From NCBI RefSeq assembly GCF_022581195.2, contig NC_061476.1, positions 5,688,098 through 5,752,097 on the forward strand: a DNA stretch of 64,000 nucleotides. The letters run 5' to 3'. Below are positions 1-13,900 of this stretch, in pieces. The stretch is from Helicoverpa zea. Its lineage: Eukaryota > Arthropoda > Insecta > Lepidoptera > Noctuidae. Under the pieces are notes generated by a model. The model was not told where the DNA came from, searched no databases, and worked only from the letters and a program-made list of their open reading frames with translations. The position numbers and the translations under genes are program-made. Numbering within the stretch: the stretch's first letter is position 1; each line of letters begins with the position of its first letter.

Positions 1-267
1 TTGTTGGTAACACCAAAAGTAAAACTTATAATCTGTCTATGGTTTCGTTGTACCAAAGACCTTCGTAAATGAAAAGGGGTAGGCAGAACATGTAATAAAA
101 AAAAATATTTAAGGAGTTCCCATAGGGAAATAATTACAATGACGTGATAAAAAAAATAATTGAACAAAACAACGAGGATGTGATTAGTGATAGGTACCTT
201 CCCAATATGCAAATTGTCCAGTGCAGTACTTAATGTTGACCTGCAATAGGACGTTCAGTAGATATCA

Positions 268-664
268 GGGGCCCGATTCTCCTAAGTTAATAATGTCAAA
301 ATCGAGTAGAAATTGAATCGCAATATGATCGCAATAGCAGTTTTAACCATATCGGGCATTCTGCTACTAATAAAAGACCAATCGTATTCGATTGACATTT
401 GATTGGTGTGCGATTGGTCTGCTTTTTTTTAACTTTGGTCTATACGGAAGTTTGCTGTACAATCATTTTGCAATCGTAAATCATTTGCAGACAAAATGAT
501 TCATTATTGAATGACAGAAAAGGATAAAAACGTTTATTTCAAAGAAAAAATAGCGGAATGCCACATACGCTTCAATCGTAATCGAGTCGGGATCGGATAT
601 CAGTCGAATCGAGTCGAACGTGAATCGTATGACGCTTAAGTAAAATTAGGAGAATCGGGGCCCA
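268..664. mobile_element. MITE (GGGGCCCGATTCTCC ends)
   Basis: GGGGCCCGATTCTCCTAA at 268 and TTAGGAGAATCGGGGCCC ending near 663 are inverted repeats of about 18 bases enclosing 390 bases of non-coding DNA. It lies upstream of the phosphatase first exon. Confidence 0.78.
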
Positions 665-1395
665 GAATGTTTTTGTGTATTTAGTCGCTCATTTTCGTCG
701 AACAGAAGCAACATCGCGCGAATGTTAGGAAGTTTTCGTCGCGCGATCATGGACCCGTCCTATTGATCGGACGATCGACCGATCGTCCAATCATCCGCAC
801 AAGGACGAGTATAAGGATAACAATCTTCATTTTTCCGTTCGCCGAAATACTAATAATACTGATTTTTGTTTTTATGCAGTCACTTTCTCATAGCTCTTTT
901 ATATTATGTTTTATGTTTATATATATTTTGTAATTTTGTATATAGTATTTTATTTTTAGTTTTGTATAAAGATAAGTAGTTTAAGTTTGTATATATGTAT
1001 AGTGTGTACATTGTAGAAATAGATAATAAAAACAATTTATACTTTCTCATAGCGAGATCGGATTGATGAATTCGCATCGCATCATCGCACGAGCGACGCG
1101 ATGATAAAATGACGAAATACCAATAAAGGCGGTAGCTATAGGTAGGTATCATGTGTATATGAGATAGTGGGAATTTGTTTTTTTTCCTCATATCCATATC
1201 ACATCCCTGTATAATTTATGAAATGATGATTATTTTATAATTAATCAATTAATTTTAATTTATTCTTTAGGAATTCAGTTAGTTTTTTAAGCTAAACTGT
1301 GTCCCAACATAACAAGGGCCCAAAATATAACGAGTTCCCACAATTTGGTATAATATAAACCTAAGTTGTATCTAAGGTTTAGGGCCATATACAGC

Positions 1396-1435
1396 ATTCG
1401 TAAACAAAAGCTGTGAGCAGCTTTTGTTTACGAAT
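1396..1435. repeat. Perfect 18-bp inverted repeat with 4-base loop
   Basis: ATTCGTAAACAAAAGCTG, loop TGAG, then the exact complement. It lies 384 bases upstream of the first coding exon. It could form a cruciform in DNA or a hairpin in RNA; function unknown. Confidence 0.9.
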
Positions 1436-1760
1436 ATGTATGTCTCTGAACGAGTCTTTTGAGTTAGAATTTAATGCTGTTACGCTATCTAAATATTTTA
1501 TCTCTTTAGAACACTAAAAATTAAAATAATTTTGATATTTCTTTAAGAAATTATTATAAATACGCAAACTTATAACTGCAATTTTTGTTAGTAGTAGTAC
1601 ATGAAATGATGCGGCAACATTATTTGTTTATTGACATGACAAATGACAGACGGCGGGGTCTTGTTCGATGGCAGCTCGATTGGTACAATTTAGACGAATT
1701 AAATGACTCGTTATAGAGATTATTTCCGCTCTTATCCGATAACGAAGTAAAAATGTGTTT

Positions 1761-1768
1761 TATAAATA
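1761..1768 (+). promoter_or_regulatory. TATA-like box upstream of the phosphatase first exon
   Basis: TATAAATA lies 51-58 bases before the ATG at 1819. A start about 30 bases downstream would give a very short 5'UTR. This may be chance in AT-rich DNA, or the real promoter may lie further upstream with a non-coding exon. Confidence 0.25.
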
Positions 1769-1818
1769 CTGTTTAAGCTGTTCACGCACGCTTCTTACGT
1801 GCGTATTGTGTTATTAAG

Positions 1819-1918
1819 ATGTATATTCATTACACCGTAGGAGCCATTTTTATTGTATTTATTTTGTGCGTTCATTGTGATAATGTAGCCAACGACAACG
1901 AAATCAAGGAGATTTACG
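1819..1918 (+). CDS. Ptp99A: Ptp99A exon 1: signal peptide
   Basis: It begins MYIHYTVGAIFIVFILCVHC, a hydrophobic stretch of about 13 residues suited to a signal peptide, followed by a short polar spacer. The donor is a strong GTGAGTAAG at 1919. The exon ends in phase 1 (TAC G), which fits the acceptor at 14265 to give a valine codon and the start of FN3-1. The ATG is the first in this frame after a stop. Confidence 0.72.
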
Positions 1919-4900
1919 GTGAGTAAGATGCTATATTAATTATTTTGATGTTGTAAGTGATGGGTGTTGTGTTTTTTTGTTGTTTTGTAGTATCACGCCT
2001 ATAATCTGACCGCCCACGAACTCGCCGTGAGATCCTAAAGGTGCACCCCGTCGGATCATGAACTGAACATGAGTTACATTTTACTAACGTTTCTGTTGTT
2101 AATTACCATACAGACTTCCTGTATGCATGACCCTAGTAGTTGTTACCTTTAGTGTGCTTCTCACATGGACATTGTTTTTGTACTATGATATTTTTTTTAT
2201 AGATAAAGGCTGTTTTGTTTTGCCTCATCAATATAAATTAGAAAAAGAGTACTATCCCAATAACATATCCACATAACTATTTGTATCATATCCAAATATT
2301 AGTTTTAATTATCTTTTTTTATATTCCATACACATATCTTATTGGAATTTTACGAAACTACCCAAATCTGTTGTATACCAATGCTGGAACAGTTCTTAAT
2401 TTCATATTTCATATATTTACAAAAGGCATCTATCATATAAAGTATGAAAACAATTTCACAGCAATTTCTTATGCATACTTACCTAATTATACAATCTTTC
2501 ATTCATACATAATTCAGACCTATTCAGGGGTACATATTTGTAAATTAAAAACAAAATATACAACAACAGCCTCATGCCATTTATAATACAATTATTATTT
2601 ATACATAATGCATTAGTTAGTTTTATGTAAACAACAATTAAACATATGGCTTAGTATTTATGATATTCTCAAGTTCCATGAATGACCAGATTATAACCAG
2701 AATTGAAATGACTAGATATTAAAACATCACATAGCTTGTTATTTGATATTATCATCCTCTTGCCGTTATTCTATATCTGCGATCATGGCACAAGAAACAT
2801 TAGTTCTAGCCATATTGACTGGTTGTCATCTTACACTATATCCATCCATCTTTATGCGAACACCTGGATATTTGACAATAATCACTAATTAGCTTACAAA
2901 AATATATATCACACAGACTTTAATATGTTTTTGCGCAGCTTCTTGCAACAGGATAAATAATAATTTTTGAAGTGGGCTAGTTATTGATTTTGTAATTAGC
3001 AAAATATATTTTTTTTAATGACTTCTACTAAATGTTAATTCAATTCATAACAAACCATATACATACCAAATATGCGTTAACAATGGTATCTGCGTTAGAC
3101 CATTTATCTACTATTTTCAATCCTGTCATAGACTCCGCTTTTGGACTTCTCACAACATTACAAGTATTTCAATTAATAGTAAATCAGAATTTTATTAGTA
3201 GCATTATATAAAACGTATAAGATTTTACTACTTAATTGAATGATTAATTAACACATTGTTTTTAGGCACCCAATTAACAATTAATTTACTACGATTATCA
3301 ACCAATACATTTTGGTTTATTTTTTTTTCCTCTTACATATTTATTTGGTGCCTAAATAAATAATAAATAAATAATGTCGGGACACCTTTTTCACACACGG
3401 TCGGTTAGCCCCATGGTAAGTTATTTATTAACTTGTGTTATGGGTGCTAACACAACTGATAAACTACATATAGCTACATATATACATATTTATAAATACA
3501 TATCATAACACCCAGACCACGGCCAACAAGCATGCTCATCACACAAATGTCGACCGAACCGGGAATCGAACCCAGGACCTCAGGTTCGGCGGTCCGGCAT
3601 GATGACCATTGTGCCATCGAGGTCGTCAAAATAATGGTTTGAAATAAGTTTGGCAAGTTAGAGTCAAGTTTTACATAGTCAATATAATTATCTACTTATA
3701 TTATTTTTTTACGCACAAATCCCACTTTTTGTTTCCAGTATTTTGTTGTAATTGCAGGAATAGAAAGACATCATTGGTGAACATATTAAATGTCTAATCA
3801 TCACGGTACATAAAAGTTAGAATAAATGATAGGGAAGTCTTAGCTTTAGCCTTTGGGTAAGGAACCCTGAAAAGATGGTACAATGACCTTTTTATCAGTG
3901 ATATTCATGATTTCTGCCAGACAACCATAGGATGGCCCAATATGCAGTTATCAACTTGCACTGACATTATCATTCATATCTATGTGATTTATCGATTGCA
4001 CTGATATTCGTTTTATTTGTACTTGGATAAACATATTGATATAATTTTGCAAATTATGGTCTTGTTCATGTGATGTATACAAGAATTTCTAAATATGTTA
4101 TACAAAAAAAGTCTGCTCTGGTATTTCCTATATTAACTTACTTAACTTCCCAGTTGAACTAAACAGTTATAATGACTACTTACTAACTCGAATCCAGTTA
4201 AGCTTTTACATGAGTCATCAACTTGTTGAAGGCGGACTTTTATTGTATTGGTTATGTTTGTGCTGTCAGTAGTTTTTCAGTAAATGCAATTTCATTGGTC
4301 TATCTATAGTATTGATGTGATCCAGTTGTATATTATTGTTATCAATATCTTGCTTTCTGGTCTTCAGACAGAAGCTTCTGATCCCATTAAAAAAAATATA
4401 CAAGAATGGTCATCATCATATGCATATTTACTGTTCCATTCTTGGGCTTAAGCCTTTTCTAACAGAAAAGCCACTAGCATTGATCTCCGCGTATAAGTTT
4501 TAATAGAAAATTTAACAAGTCCCATCTCAGCAAAATAGGTCGCCAATATTACTTTGTGTTATTTTCTGTCGGTCGGAAGCGATACGGGGGATAATCCCGG
4601 CATGTAGGTGTCAAGCTGTTCCCACATAACTACATTGTTTATTATTGTTGTGGAGACATGGAAGGATATCTACTTATGTCTAGAAAAAATTCGATTTTTA
4701 AGGATGAGGTTCGAACACGAGGTTAAGGAGACTTGCAATTTTGCATGCTGAGGCTTAACACGCGAACGTGTCCATATACCTCCTTAAACATGATTTTCAA
4801 CTTAGACAAATAATACATACATAATAACGTAGTTTTTGGGGATTTTGATGTAGCTTTAAATTACATTTCCGAGCCACGCGTCTGTCTGTAGCGCTCGGCT

Positions 4901-7900
4901 ACGATCGGCTGCATGCGGCTGACGCATCAATGGTCATAATATGTATGGGAAATGTATGTCACCGTCTTCGAGGTATACGACACGTCAATATCGCTCCATG
5001 TTCTTATAATACTCTTGTTAAGTCGCAGACGCGATTGTCTATTGGATGCCTCGAAGATATGTTAAAGAATACTATAGTGACTACTGTTTTAATTTATAAA
5101 CGGAAAAACGCAGCAAAGAACCTAGTTGAGGAGTTCATCGTCGAGACTTCAGATCTATGTGACTGAAGATTCTGACTTTATTTTCGATCAGATAGATAGT
5201 TCTTACAACATCTTGTCTTCAAAATTGATCTATCGACATTTATTAACTTCGATTCGAAGTATGAATGAAACACAAGGTCTCTGTAGAAATGGTTTTAAAA
5301 AGAATAAATATAGAGTACTTCTTTATACAGATGGGATTGTTTGAAGTATATCGTCTTCAAAACGTGGTTATTCTCGCATCGAACTAGCCATCACAATTCA
5401 CAGCCACATTTCATGCATGATTGGTGTTAACCAATTTCGTAAGAGATATAATATATCAATCCATTTTTAGTGACCGCGAATTGACGCATCCATAAATTCA
5501 CCATTATATCGGTCCATCAATGCTATTGTATGCAACCGCGACACCATACAGTATTTTGAATAAACAAATAGAACAAAAACAAACCTTCATTTTCTATGCC
5601 TCATTGGAATTCGAATTCAAGTAAACCACTATTGTTGATTTAATAATAGTAGAATTTCTCAATAGTCTTCAGGTTTACGCGACTGAAAAAAAGGATTCCT
5701 TAAATTATTGCTATTTTATTATACCTATTCATACTTATTGATACATCATTCAATTAACGTTTGTACGAAATGATCAGCGAATTTGTATAGAGTTTACTTA
5801 CACACATGTACCTTCTTGGACATATCCCTCATTTGTTTGGGTTGCACCTACATAAAATTAATTATATGTTTACCATAGAATTACTTAAAAAAATACACAA
5901 ATTATACGGACCCGTAGTTGTATTCTATGGTCCATCGACGGTGCATGATTCCCGTATGCCAGTGAGTCACCGGCTAATGGATTTGACCTTACTCTGCGGG
6001 TCCGCGCTAAGGGGCCGGTGCAACTGGCGGCGAGAAACTATACGCTGTATTCTCTTTTTGTTTGTGAATCGAGGAAATATTTAGTAAATGCCAATTTATG
6101 TCTGTATTTTGAGGTGGAAAATTCCTTTTTGAGGGATTTGTTAAACCTTTTTTTGCTAGTTTACGAAAATGTTACGTGGTGCGTGAATAGTACTTCTATC
6201 GTTGTGAATCTTTGTTTTTTTTATCGTTTGTAAAATGAAGAATTTCAGCTTTAATTGGGGTAGTATACACTCCTAGTTTAACCAAAAAATACTAGTCTTA
6301 TCATTTCTAAATCAGTCAGACGAATTTTGAGAAACAGTAAAAAAAACTAGCACGATATTTGAGTCATTAGGCTTGTCTGTAATTCTAGGGATTTCCCATT
6401 TTTAGGGTTCCGTACCTCGAAAGGAAAAAAACGGAACCCTTATAGGATCACTTTGTTGTCCGTCTGTCTGTCTGTCTGTCTGTCAAGACCGTTTATCTTA
6501 AGAACGCGTGGACGTATCAAGCTGAAATTCACATGAAATACTCGGGTCTATTGTCCCTTTAGGCTGTGAAAATATCAAGCTTCTAAGCCAAGCCAATCAA
6601 AAGATACAACCGATTATGTCGATATTTTCAACAAATTCTCGACACTCGCAAAGGAATCAAAACCTACAGAGTACTTCCCGTAAACTCAGAATCTTGAAAT
6701 TTGGCATGAAGCATTGTTATATAATGCAAATATAGGAAAAATTACGAAAATCTCATTTTTTTTGTTATATAATATAATAAAAATATTTTAATAAAATGAA
6801 ACTTACTACCTTATTTCTCACGAACGAATAAAGGTACCAAATTGAAATTTATACCAAATACCTAGGTCTATTGTCCCTTTAAGCAATGAAAAAATCAAAC
6901 TTCTAAGTTAACGCGATCAAAAGATACAGCAGTTTTACCGACACCTTAGACGAATTTCCGTCACACGCTAGGGAATCAAAACCTACAAGGTACTTCCCGT
7001 GAACTCAGAATCTTAAAATTCGGCACGAAGCAACGTTATATAGTACAGATAAAGGAAAAATTGCGAAAATGATAAATTTGAAGTTACATAAAATAAAAAT
7101 ATTATTTTTGCTTACATGACATAAAATATTTTATTAATAAATATAAACTTACTACCTACCCTTTTTCACATGAACGCGTAGAGATATTAAAGTTTTGAAT
7201 AAAAAGTGAAATTCATATCAAACACTTCTTAAATATAATGGCCTCTAAACTGTGAAAAATTTTAAATCATTCAAAGGTCATTGGGCACCTTAGTATGAAA
7301 ACCATACCCACGGCGGATACGAACGAAATATAGCACAGTATAATGATAAAGGCCCTGATTTACTATGGCATTAGTGGCATCAATGTGAACCATGGGAATC
7401 TAGAGAAAATCAGGTGTAAACATCAAATATTTTCCTCATTTCAATGGGGGAATTTAAACGACCAAGTTTGACGGATTTGAGAAATCATTTTTTTGTAGTG
7501 AAAGAGTATACTCGCCGTTTATTTCCATTGTCATCAGGTCAGGATCTGATGATGGAAATCCTGAGAAATCGAGGGCAACTATCAGAAATTGTAGGCATGC
7601 ATAGGATTAAAACTTGATTCTCAGATGTATGTCTGGTGATACTATCAAACAGTGAAGGTTTAGAGCTTATCTGATGATGGAGACGTGAGAAAGTCGAGAG
7701 AACTCGGTATGTTTTAGTTACGTCGTGTTTGGGCTTATATTATTCGTATTGACGAGAACTTTTCACAAAAGTTAAAAATAAAAACTTTTTACAAAAAAAA
7801 AACAACTTCTAAAACAACAAGAAAACTGTTTATATGCATCGGTCTAGATCTCGGTGGTTAAATAAATATAGATGCATCCTCTAGACACCGACTTCTAGAC

Positions 7901-10900
7901 CGATGCACCTAACATCTTTTAATTTTCTTTCTTGCTTTTGTTTTCTTGTTGCTTTTTTATATGTTTGAAGTTGGATTTGTTTGTAAAATGCTACAAAATA
8001 AAATAATGCTACAAGTCGTCAGGCGGTTTCGAAAAAAACCTGAAACTGGGGCTCTTTAGGTGATTAATCCCTCAAAAATAAAAGATCCCATTCCTGCAAT
8101 GCCTGCTTTAACCCAAGTTAGTAGTGAATTCTCATCACCTAAAATAAAATAAGCTCCAACACAAGCGTTATAAATTGTAAAGGAGTTCCCATAACTATAT
8201 CTGATCTTAGCTGTCGATCCCACAATGGCAGTCAAACCTATCTTTGTGGAAAGTCTTCGCCAATACGAATAAAATAAGCCCAAACACGTGGTAGTTGCAA
8301 CATACCGTTCGGGAGTTCCCTTGACTCTCTGTAGTCTCCATAATCAAATCAGCTCCAAACCTTCACTGTTTACCAGTACCCTCAAAAATACACTCACATG
8401 TCTGGTTATGACTCGATGCGTGCCTACAATATTCAAGAGTTGTCGATTTCTCAGGGTTTCCAGATCCTCATCAGATCCTGGTCATCCGGATTGGCACCTT
8501 CCTTCTTTATGAAATGTCTTTAGCAATAAAAACTAGCATTGCAACCTGTACAATCCTCTGAAACTGCTTGTCTTTTATATTTTTCAAACGATCCTGGACA
8601 TTCTTCTCCATGGAATTTTAATAAAATATTTATATTCAAAGAAACGTCATACCATTCTCCACGATTTAAAACTACTTTGATTCATGTCCGCCACTTTTTA
8701 CAAAGCGGGTCAGATATGCCCCATGACCTTTAAGACATAATTAGTTATTTTCAATCAGATTTCTGAATGATGACTATAAAATGTTGTATATAAATAACTT
8801 CAATAAAATAACTTTTACAAGGTACTGGCCTACTATTTTAGTTATATTATAAAATAAAAAATATTAACTATTTTGACTCTCACGAAATTACCATAACTAT
8901 GATTGTTCTAAACTGAACGGTTGGCGCGAAACTCACTTTTTATCTATACAGCATTTGTACGGAACCCTCGGTGCGCGAGTCCGACTCGCACTTGGCCGGT
9001 TTATTTGTGGAGGTTGCAATCAGTACCTTTACAATACAAATTATATTATGTTCTATTACAAAGGTGTTTGCCTATAAACTACATTGTTGTTTTTATAAGA
9101 AGATTGAAAGACTAGGAACGCCTACGCTTGCCAAAAGTCATATTGTTTCTTTTTCATTTCCAAGAGCTTGAAAACCTGTTCGATATGCACTGGGTTTAAT
9201 TCCTCTTTGAATCACGTAGATGGTTAACTTTTGTGTTTTACAAAAGTTTGTAGCATTTGCACACTTCACTTTTTGCTAATGTTAACTTGAGAACCTGTAC
9301 GGCAATTATAATGATCTTACAAATTACACACAAATGTGAGATCTGGAGAGGTCTGTGCGTTGCCCAATGATACGGATAAAATCTCAAACAATCCTCGCGT
9401 TCCTGCGCCTGATCTCTCTCCGGTGAGCTAATAGAGAGTGCAACCGTGTCTATGTGAATGCTTGTGCATTATAATAATCTCCTGAGCATCTAATCTCATT
9501 CGTAAACAGCCATCGTAGCCAAAAATCGGGTCATTATAATTATTATCAACCATTTATTAGCTCGCTTTTAAATACCGTTAAACCCAGATAATCTATAAGT
9601 TACAGAAATTGGCTGACCTAGCAGTAACCGCTATAGTTACTTTCTTGAAACCACTGCCCGTCTCATTTTCCTAGTAACATTAAACAACCATTTCAAACTT
9701 GTGGCTTTTGTACGTAATTTTTCCCGTTATCTCTTTGATTTCTGGTATGAAATACGTAATAGGTTGACTGTTCATTTCATGTCCTGAGGTCCTATTAATA
9801 TTCTGGTTTATTGTAGATATGTAGGTTTGATTCGTTGGTATTCGCAAATCTCACGATTCTGAGGTGACTGACTAATGGCGTAATTTTAAAAGAATAGGTT
9901 TGGCGTAGAATAAGAGTGACGTTATTGCTATTACTAACCATCCACTATTGTATTTTCTCCAAAAACTTAATTCCAATACCGTACGAAGCCTTTGCTCCTC
10001 ATTCTTTGTTTTTATTTGACCAGCATTACTAAGTTGCTTTATTCCCTTATTCCGGAGTCTTGGCCAATGCCGAAGAAGTTGTTGTGTTTCAGATTATGGA
10101 GCAAGTTTTATTTTCTTTTTGGTATGACTTCAGTTAATATGCTCTTGCCATTATTATTGTTCAGAAGTAGGCCGTTGAAAAAGTTATGGAAATTGGAATT
10201 TAAATTAAGGGGGACTGAAGCTGTTTACATGAGGGAAAAATATATGGAAGTTATCTAGAGTAATTTACATAGAGATAGATTAGACTTAGCGAGGAAGTAT
10301 TCATACTCCTAGATATACATGACATTTATGATGCAAAAACTCGCTAACCAAAGACATAAAGAAAGTGTAAATTATAATGCGAAAGTGGTTTGTCAACTTG
10401 CATGTAACATTAAAGTATTTCAACGATGACAGTCTGCTAGCGGTATATCATACGGCTGTCGTTACGAAGTGGTTTGATGAAATGTTTATATGCGGTTCGC
10501 TTTCAACGACATCAAGTTTTTAGTATTAAGCAATTGGTGATATTGCACCTAAACAGATAGGTGTACCTGGGGAGTTTGTTGCGCCACTTCTTTCCAGAAA
10601 AAACACATAAAATGTGGCGTTTTGGGGGCTGTCTTTCGTTTTGACGTTTGAAAAGTGCTGATATATCAGCGTAATTTGAATAAACCTTTTTGAGTTGAAG
10701 TTTGAAATTGTAGGAAGTGGTATACACTCCTGGTGTCCACTCCCTATTTTTATCATGAACGATGTGGTAGGATCACGGTAAATCGTTCGCTGAAATCCTC
10801 ACTCTATTGGATGTTGCTGATACCGAAAGAATTGTGTGTGCAGTATGCGCTCTAGCGTAAGGAGCTTTAAGGCGATTATGTAGATGCTACTTGTAAAAGA

Positions 10901-13900
10901 AACAACAGCGGACATAGGTACTGTCTTGAGCTACTTGAATGGTTGCTTATAATTAAACTTCTGGTCGAGTCAAAAATAGATGCAGACCTATAATGCTGAA
11001 ATGATGTTTTATAAAAAAGTCCATTGTAGCATTATTCATTCATCTTAGATTATTATCATAATGTGCATCGCTCGTAAAATTACCGTACTCAAATCGAAAT
11101 GAAAAAATCGTAAATATTAACTACTACTACATATTCATAGCTCGTAAAAACGCAATGTTATTGTATTATACAATGGGACACTGACCTCTTTACTACACAA
11201 TTGTTTGAATAGCTACGTAACACTTAATTGTCACACCTAACAGCTAGGTTTTCATTGAGTTTCCACTACAGCGATCAGCTGTTCTACAAAAATAGGTTTT
11301 ATTGTGGAAATTTTAGGTGTTAAAATTGATTGTAGTGTAGGAATTTGCCTGATGGGCCTCGGCAATCGTTAACACAGTTACCGCAATGTTAAATGTTGTT
11401 TGCCTTTGTAATTAAGGCCGGGGTTCTTTGCGAGCGATTGGGATGGGAGACGTTTGTTCGAATTTAGTTTTGGCAGCTTTGGGAATGAATAAATGTGGTA
11501 TAAAATGAATAACACTTGCAAAAGTTTCCCGTAGTTCCCACATGTTTGATAACTGTTAAATATGCCCATGTGTAAATAATAATAATAAAGCATGTTCGGT
11601 ATATATTTAAGGCTGATCTTGATTATAATCTATACCTTGATCTATCGACTTATTTTATTTATACAGTTGTATTTAGCATACTTAGAAACCGCGCTTATCA
11701 TTTTAATTTCCACAAAACTGCAGCCGTACTAACGATTGCAAACCAACACGTCTTTCAATAAAATTTTCATAATGAATAAACGCAGTAATGAATACTTAAA
11801 TACGAATTCATTATTGAGGAGTGAATTTCACCACATCTGTTTTCTAATGTCGTAAGTATTAAGTTAATGTCTAATAGACGGACGGACCTATCTGTTTCTA
11901 TTTAGTAGAGTGTGAAGATCAACTGAGTGTCAATCAATTATTAAGACGGATACATCGTCTAGCAGGATGCGGGATACTCTCGGAATGGAATAGCGTTTGA
12001 TATAGACTTTAGTAAAGAATACTGTAACGCCTAATATCTTGATAGCAAAATGTTTGGTATACGAGAGTCTTTTGAAGTTTCCGCAACCAAACACTCTTCT
12101 TCTCCTGTAGAAAAGACTAACAGGGTTTTGTACTACAGCGTTTTGTCTCGATATTGATAAGAGGTAATGCAGAGGTAGACGCTGAAATATTCGCAGAATA
12201 TTGAGAGTATTACTTCCTTAATACCAAATTAAAATTTGAGGAGGTTCGCGTACAATAGACCTGATTTTTTTGGCCGTTTTCCATATCGAAACCTTCGTGC
12301 ACAGGTTCAATCTGAGTACTTATTATGCCCATTCATTTTGTACTTCTGCAACATATTATGATTTCTAGTTTTGGCTTTATTCTCTAAGCCTTCATAATCA
12401 TCCGAATCTGTCTTGTTATTTCATTAGTTTGCGTTTGTAGGCAGTGTTCAGTTTTATATCCATTTTTCACAGATCTATTGACGTTGTCGCCGTTATGCGA
12501 ATTAATAGTGAAGCGTGGATTAAACCGTGAAATGTGATTAGTCTCAGTATCATTGAGCCGTGAATGAGAGATTGTTGCTGATTTCTCTTGTACACATACA
12601 TATTTTAATTGTAGCGTGGATTTGTTGACAGCATGGCGGCGTTTCAATTGTTGTCCAGGGTCTAGAAGTTCAGGTTGTAACTGCACCTTGCAATCTTTTT
12701 CTGTCTTCTTATCTTCTTCCTTAGATATAAAAATGAATTGCTGTAAGTTTTTCTAACTAAAACACCAGAATGGCTGGACCGATTTGGTTTATTTTGATTT
12801 TAAAATATTTGTAGCAGTCCAGGGAAGGTTACAACAATAAGAAGGTACGGGGAGTGTTTTGGCATTTTAATTTCCAAACGAACAACCTTTTAGAAGAAAT
12901 GCCATAACAAATAAGAGTCTAGACAAGAATATAGAGATGACTAGTTTATGCAATTATGCAATAAACCAATCGTTATACACGCGAACATTAAAACACGATA
13001 CCATAATTTATTATGGAAGTAAAAATATAACTAATTGATTATTTCCAAGCCTTCATTTAACTAGGCTTTAGTGAAATCAGACGTCCTGTCTTGACCGTCT
13101 AAGAAGTTCTCTACTTTGTAGTAGTTTTTAATTAAAATTACGAAATTACGTTGCTCTTTTTTAAAACCAATTAGGAAAAATCCTGGAAATCAGGCACAAT
13201 ATTTTAATTACAGCATGATATGGGAAACCATTCAATATATCCAAAAAAAATATACATATATCTTAGATATCAAACTCACCGGCATAATCCGTTCTTCGAT
13301 GCTAAAGTTACGTCACTTAAAGTAACTAACACAGCTTCAAATTGTCCATTTCTAACTTTTCTTCCTCGTTTTATATATGTGTATTATGGATATTACGACG
13401 GCATGGCTTAAATATGTAGCTGTAATGTAACACTTTCCTACTTTGCGGAAGCCATTTTTACAACATAAAACTAGATTATACGTCTTATCTTATTGGGTTA
13501 AGTTGTAAAACAATTGGCTTTAAAAATAACGAGAGTAAATTAATTATAGTCTTCCATAAGGGCGGACAGACTTATTGAAGTACGCATTTGCTGGACGTAA
13601 TTCTTTCATCATGATCACCTGGTTTTCCCTCATCATCATCTCAGTCGTAGGATGTTGCGGAATATATGCCTCCCCAATAGATTTCTCAAAGGTCAGCTTT
13701 ATCTAAGAAAAATACTAAAGTCTTTTCGTCTAGTACGTACTAGAGTAATTTGCGTGGTGATTAACGTTCATTCCATCTTTGTATGAGAAGAGGCCTGTGC
13801 CTTGATGCCTGGTGATGATTTTATGAGCAGTTCAAAATACAGAGTGCTTTTCTTACGTTAAGAAAGTGAAAACATAATGCCGTCACTCTTGTGACAAAGT

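Noticed and set aside
2281..2586. 101-residue hydrophobic frame as a membrane protein gene
   Set aside because: AT-rich composition gives Ile/Tyr/Phe bias by chance; no initiation or splice context.
3474..3656. 60-residue minus-strand frame
   Set aside because: It is the tRNA-derived head of a SINE read as protein.
6460..6485. (GTCT)n runs at 6460, 16080 and 39196 as independent microsatellites
   Set aside because: They are internal parts of defined mobile elements, not free-standing arrays.
6480..7340. Regularly repeated ~300-base units as a CRISPR-like or satellite array
   Set aside because: Only two to three diverged units without spacers, inside a eukaryotic mobile element.
8056..8283. 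75-residue minus-strand frame in the 2.6 kb element
   Set aside because: Copy 2 has indels that break the same frame, there is no recognisable domain, and arms of the element repeat part of it.
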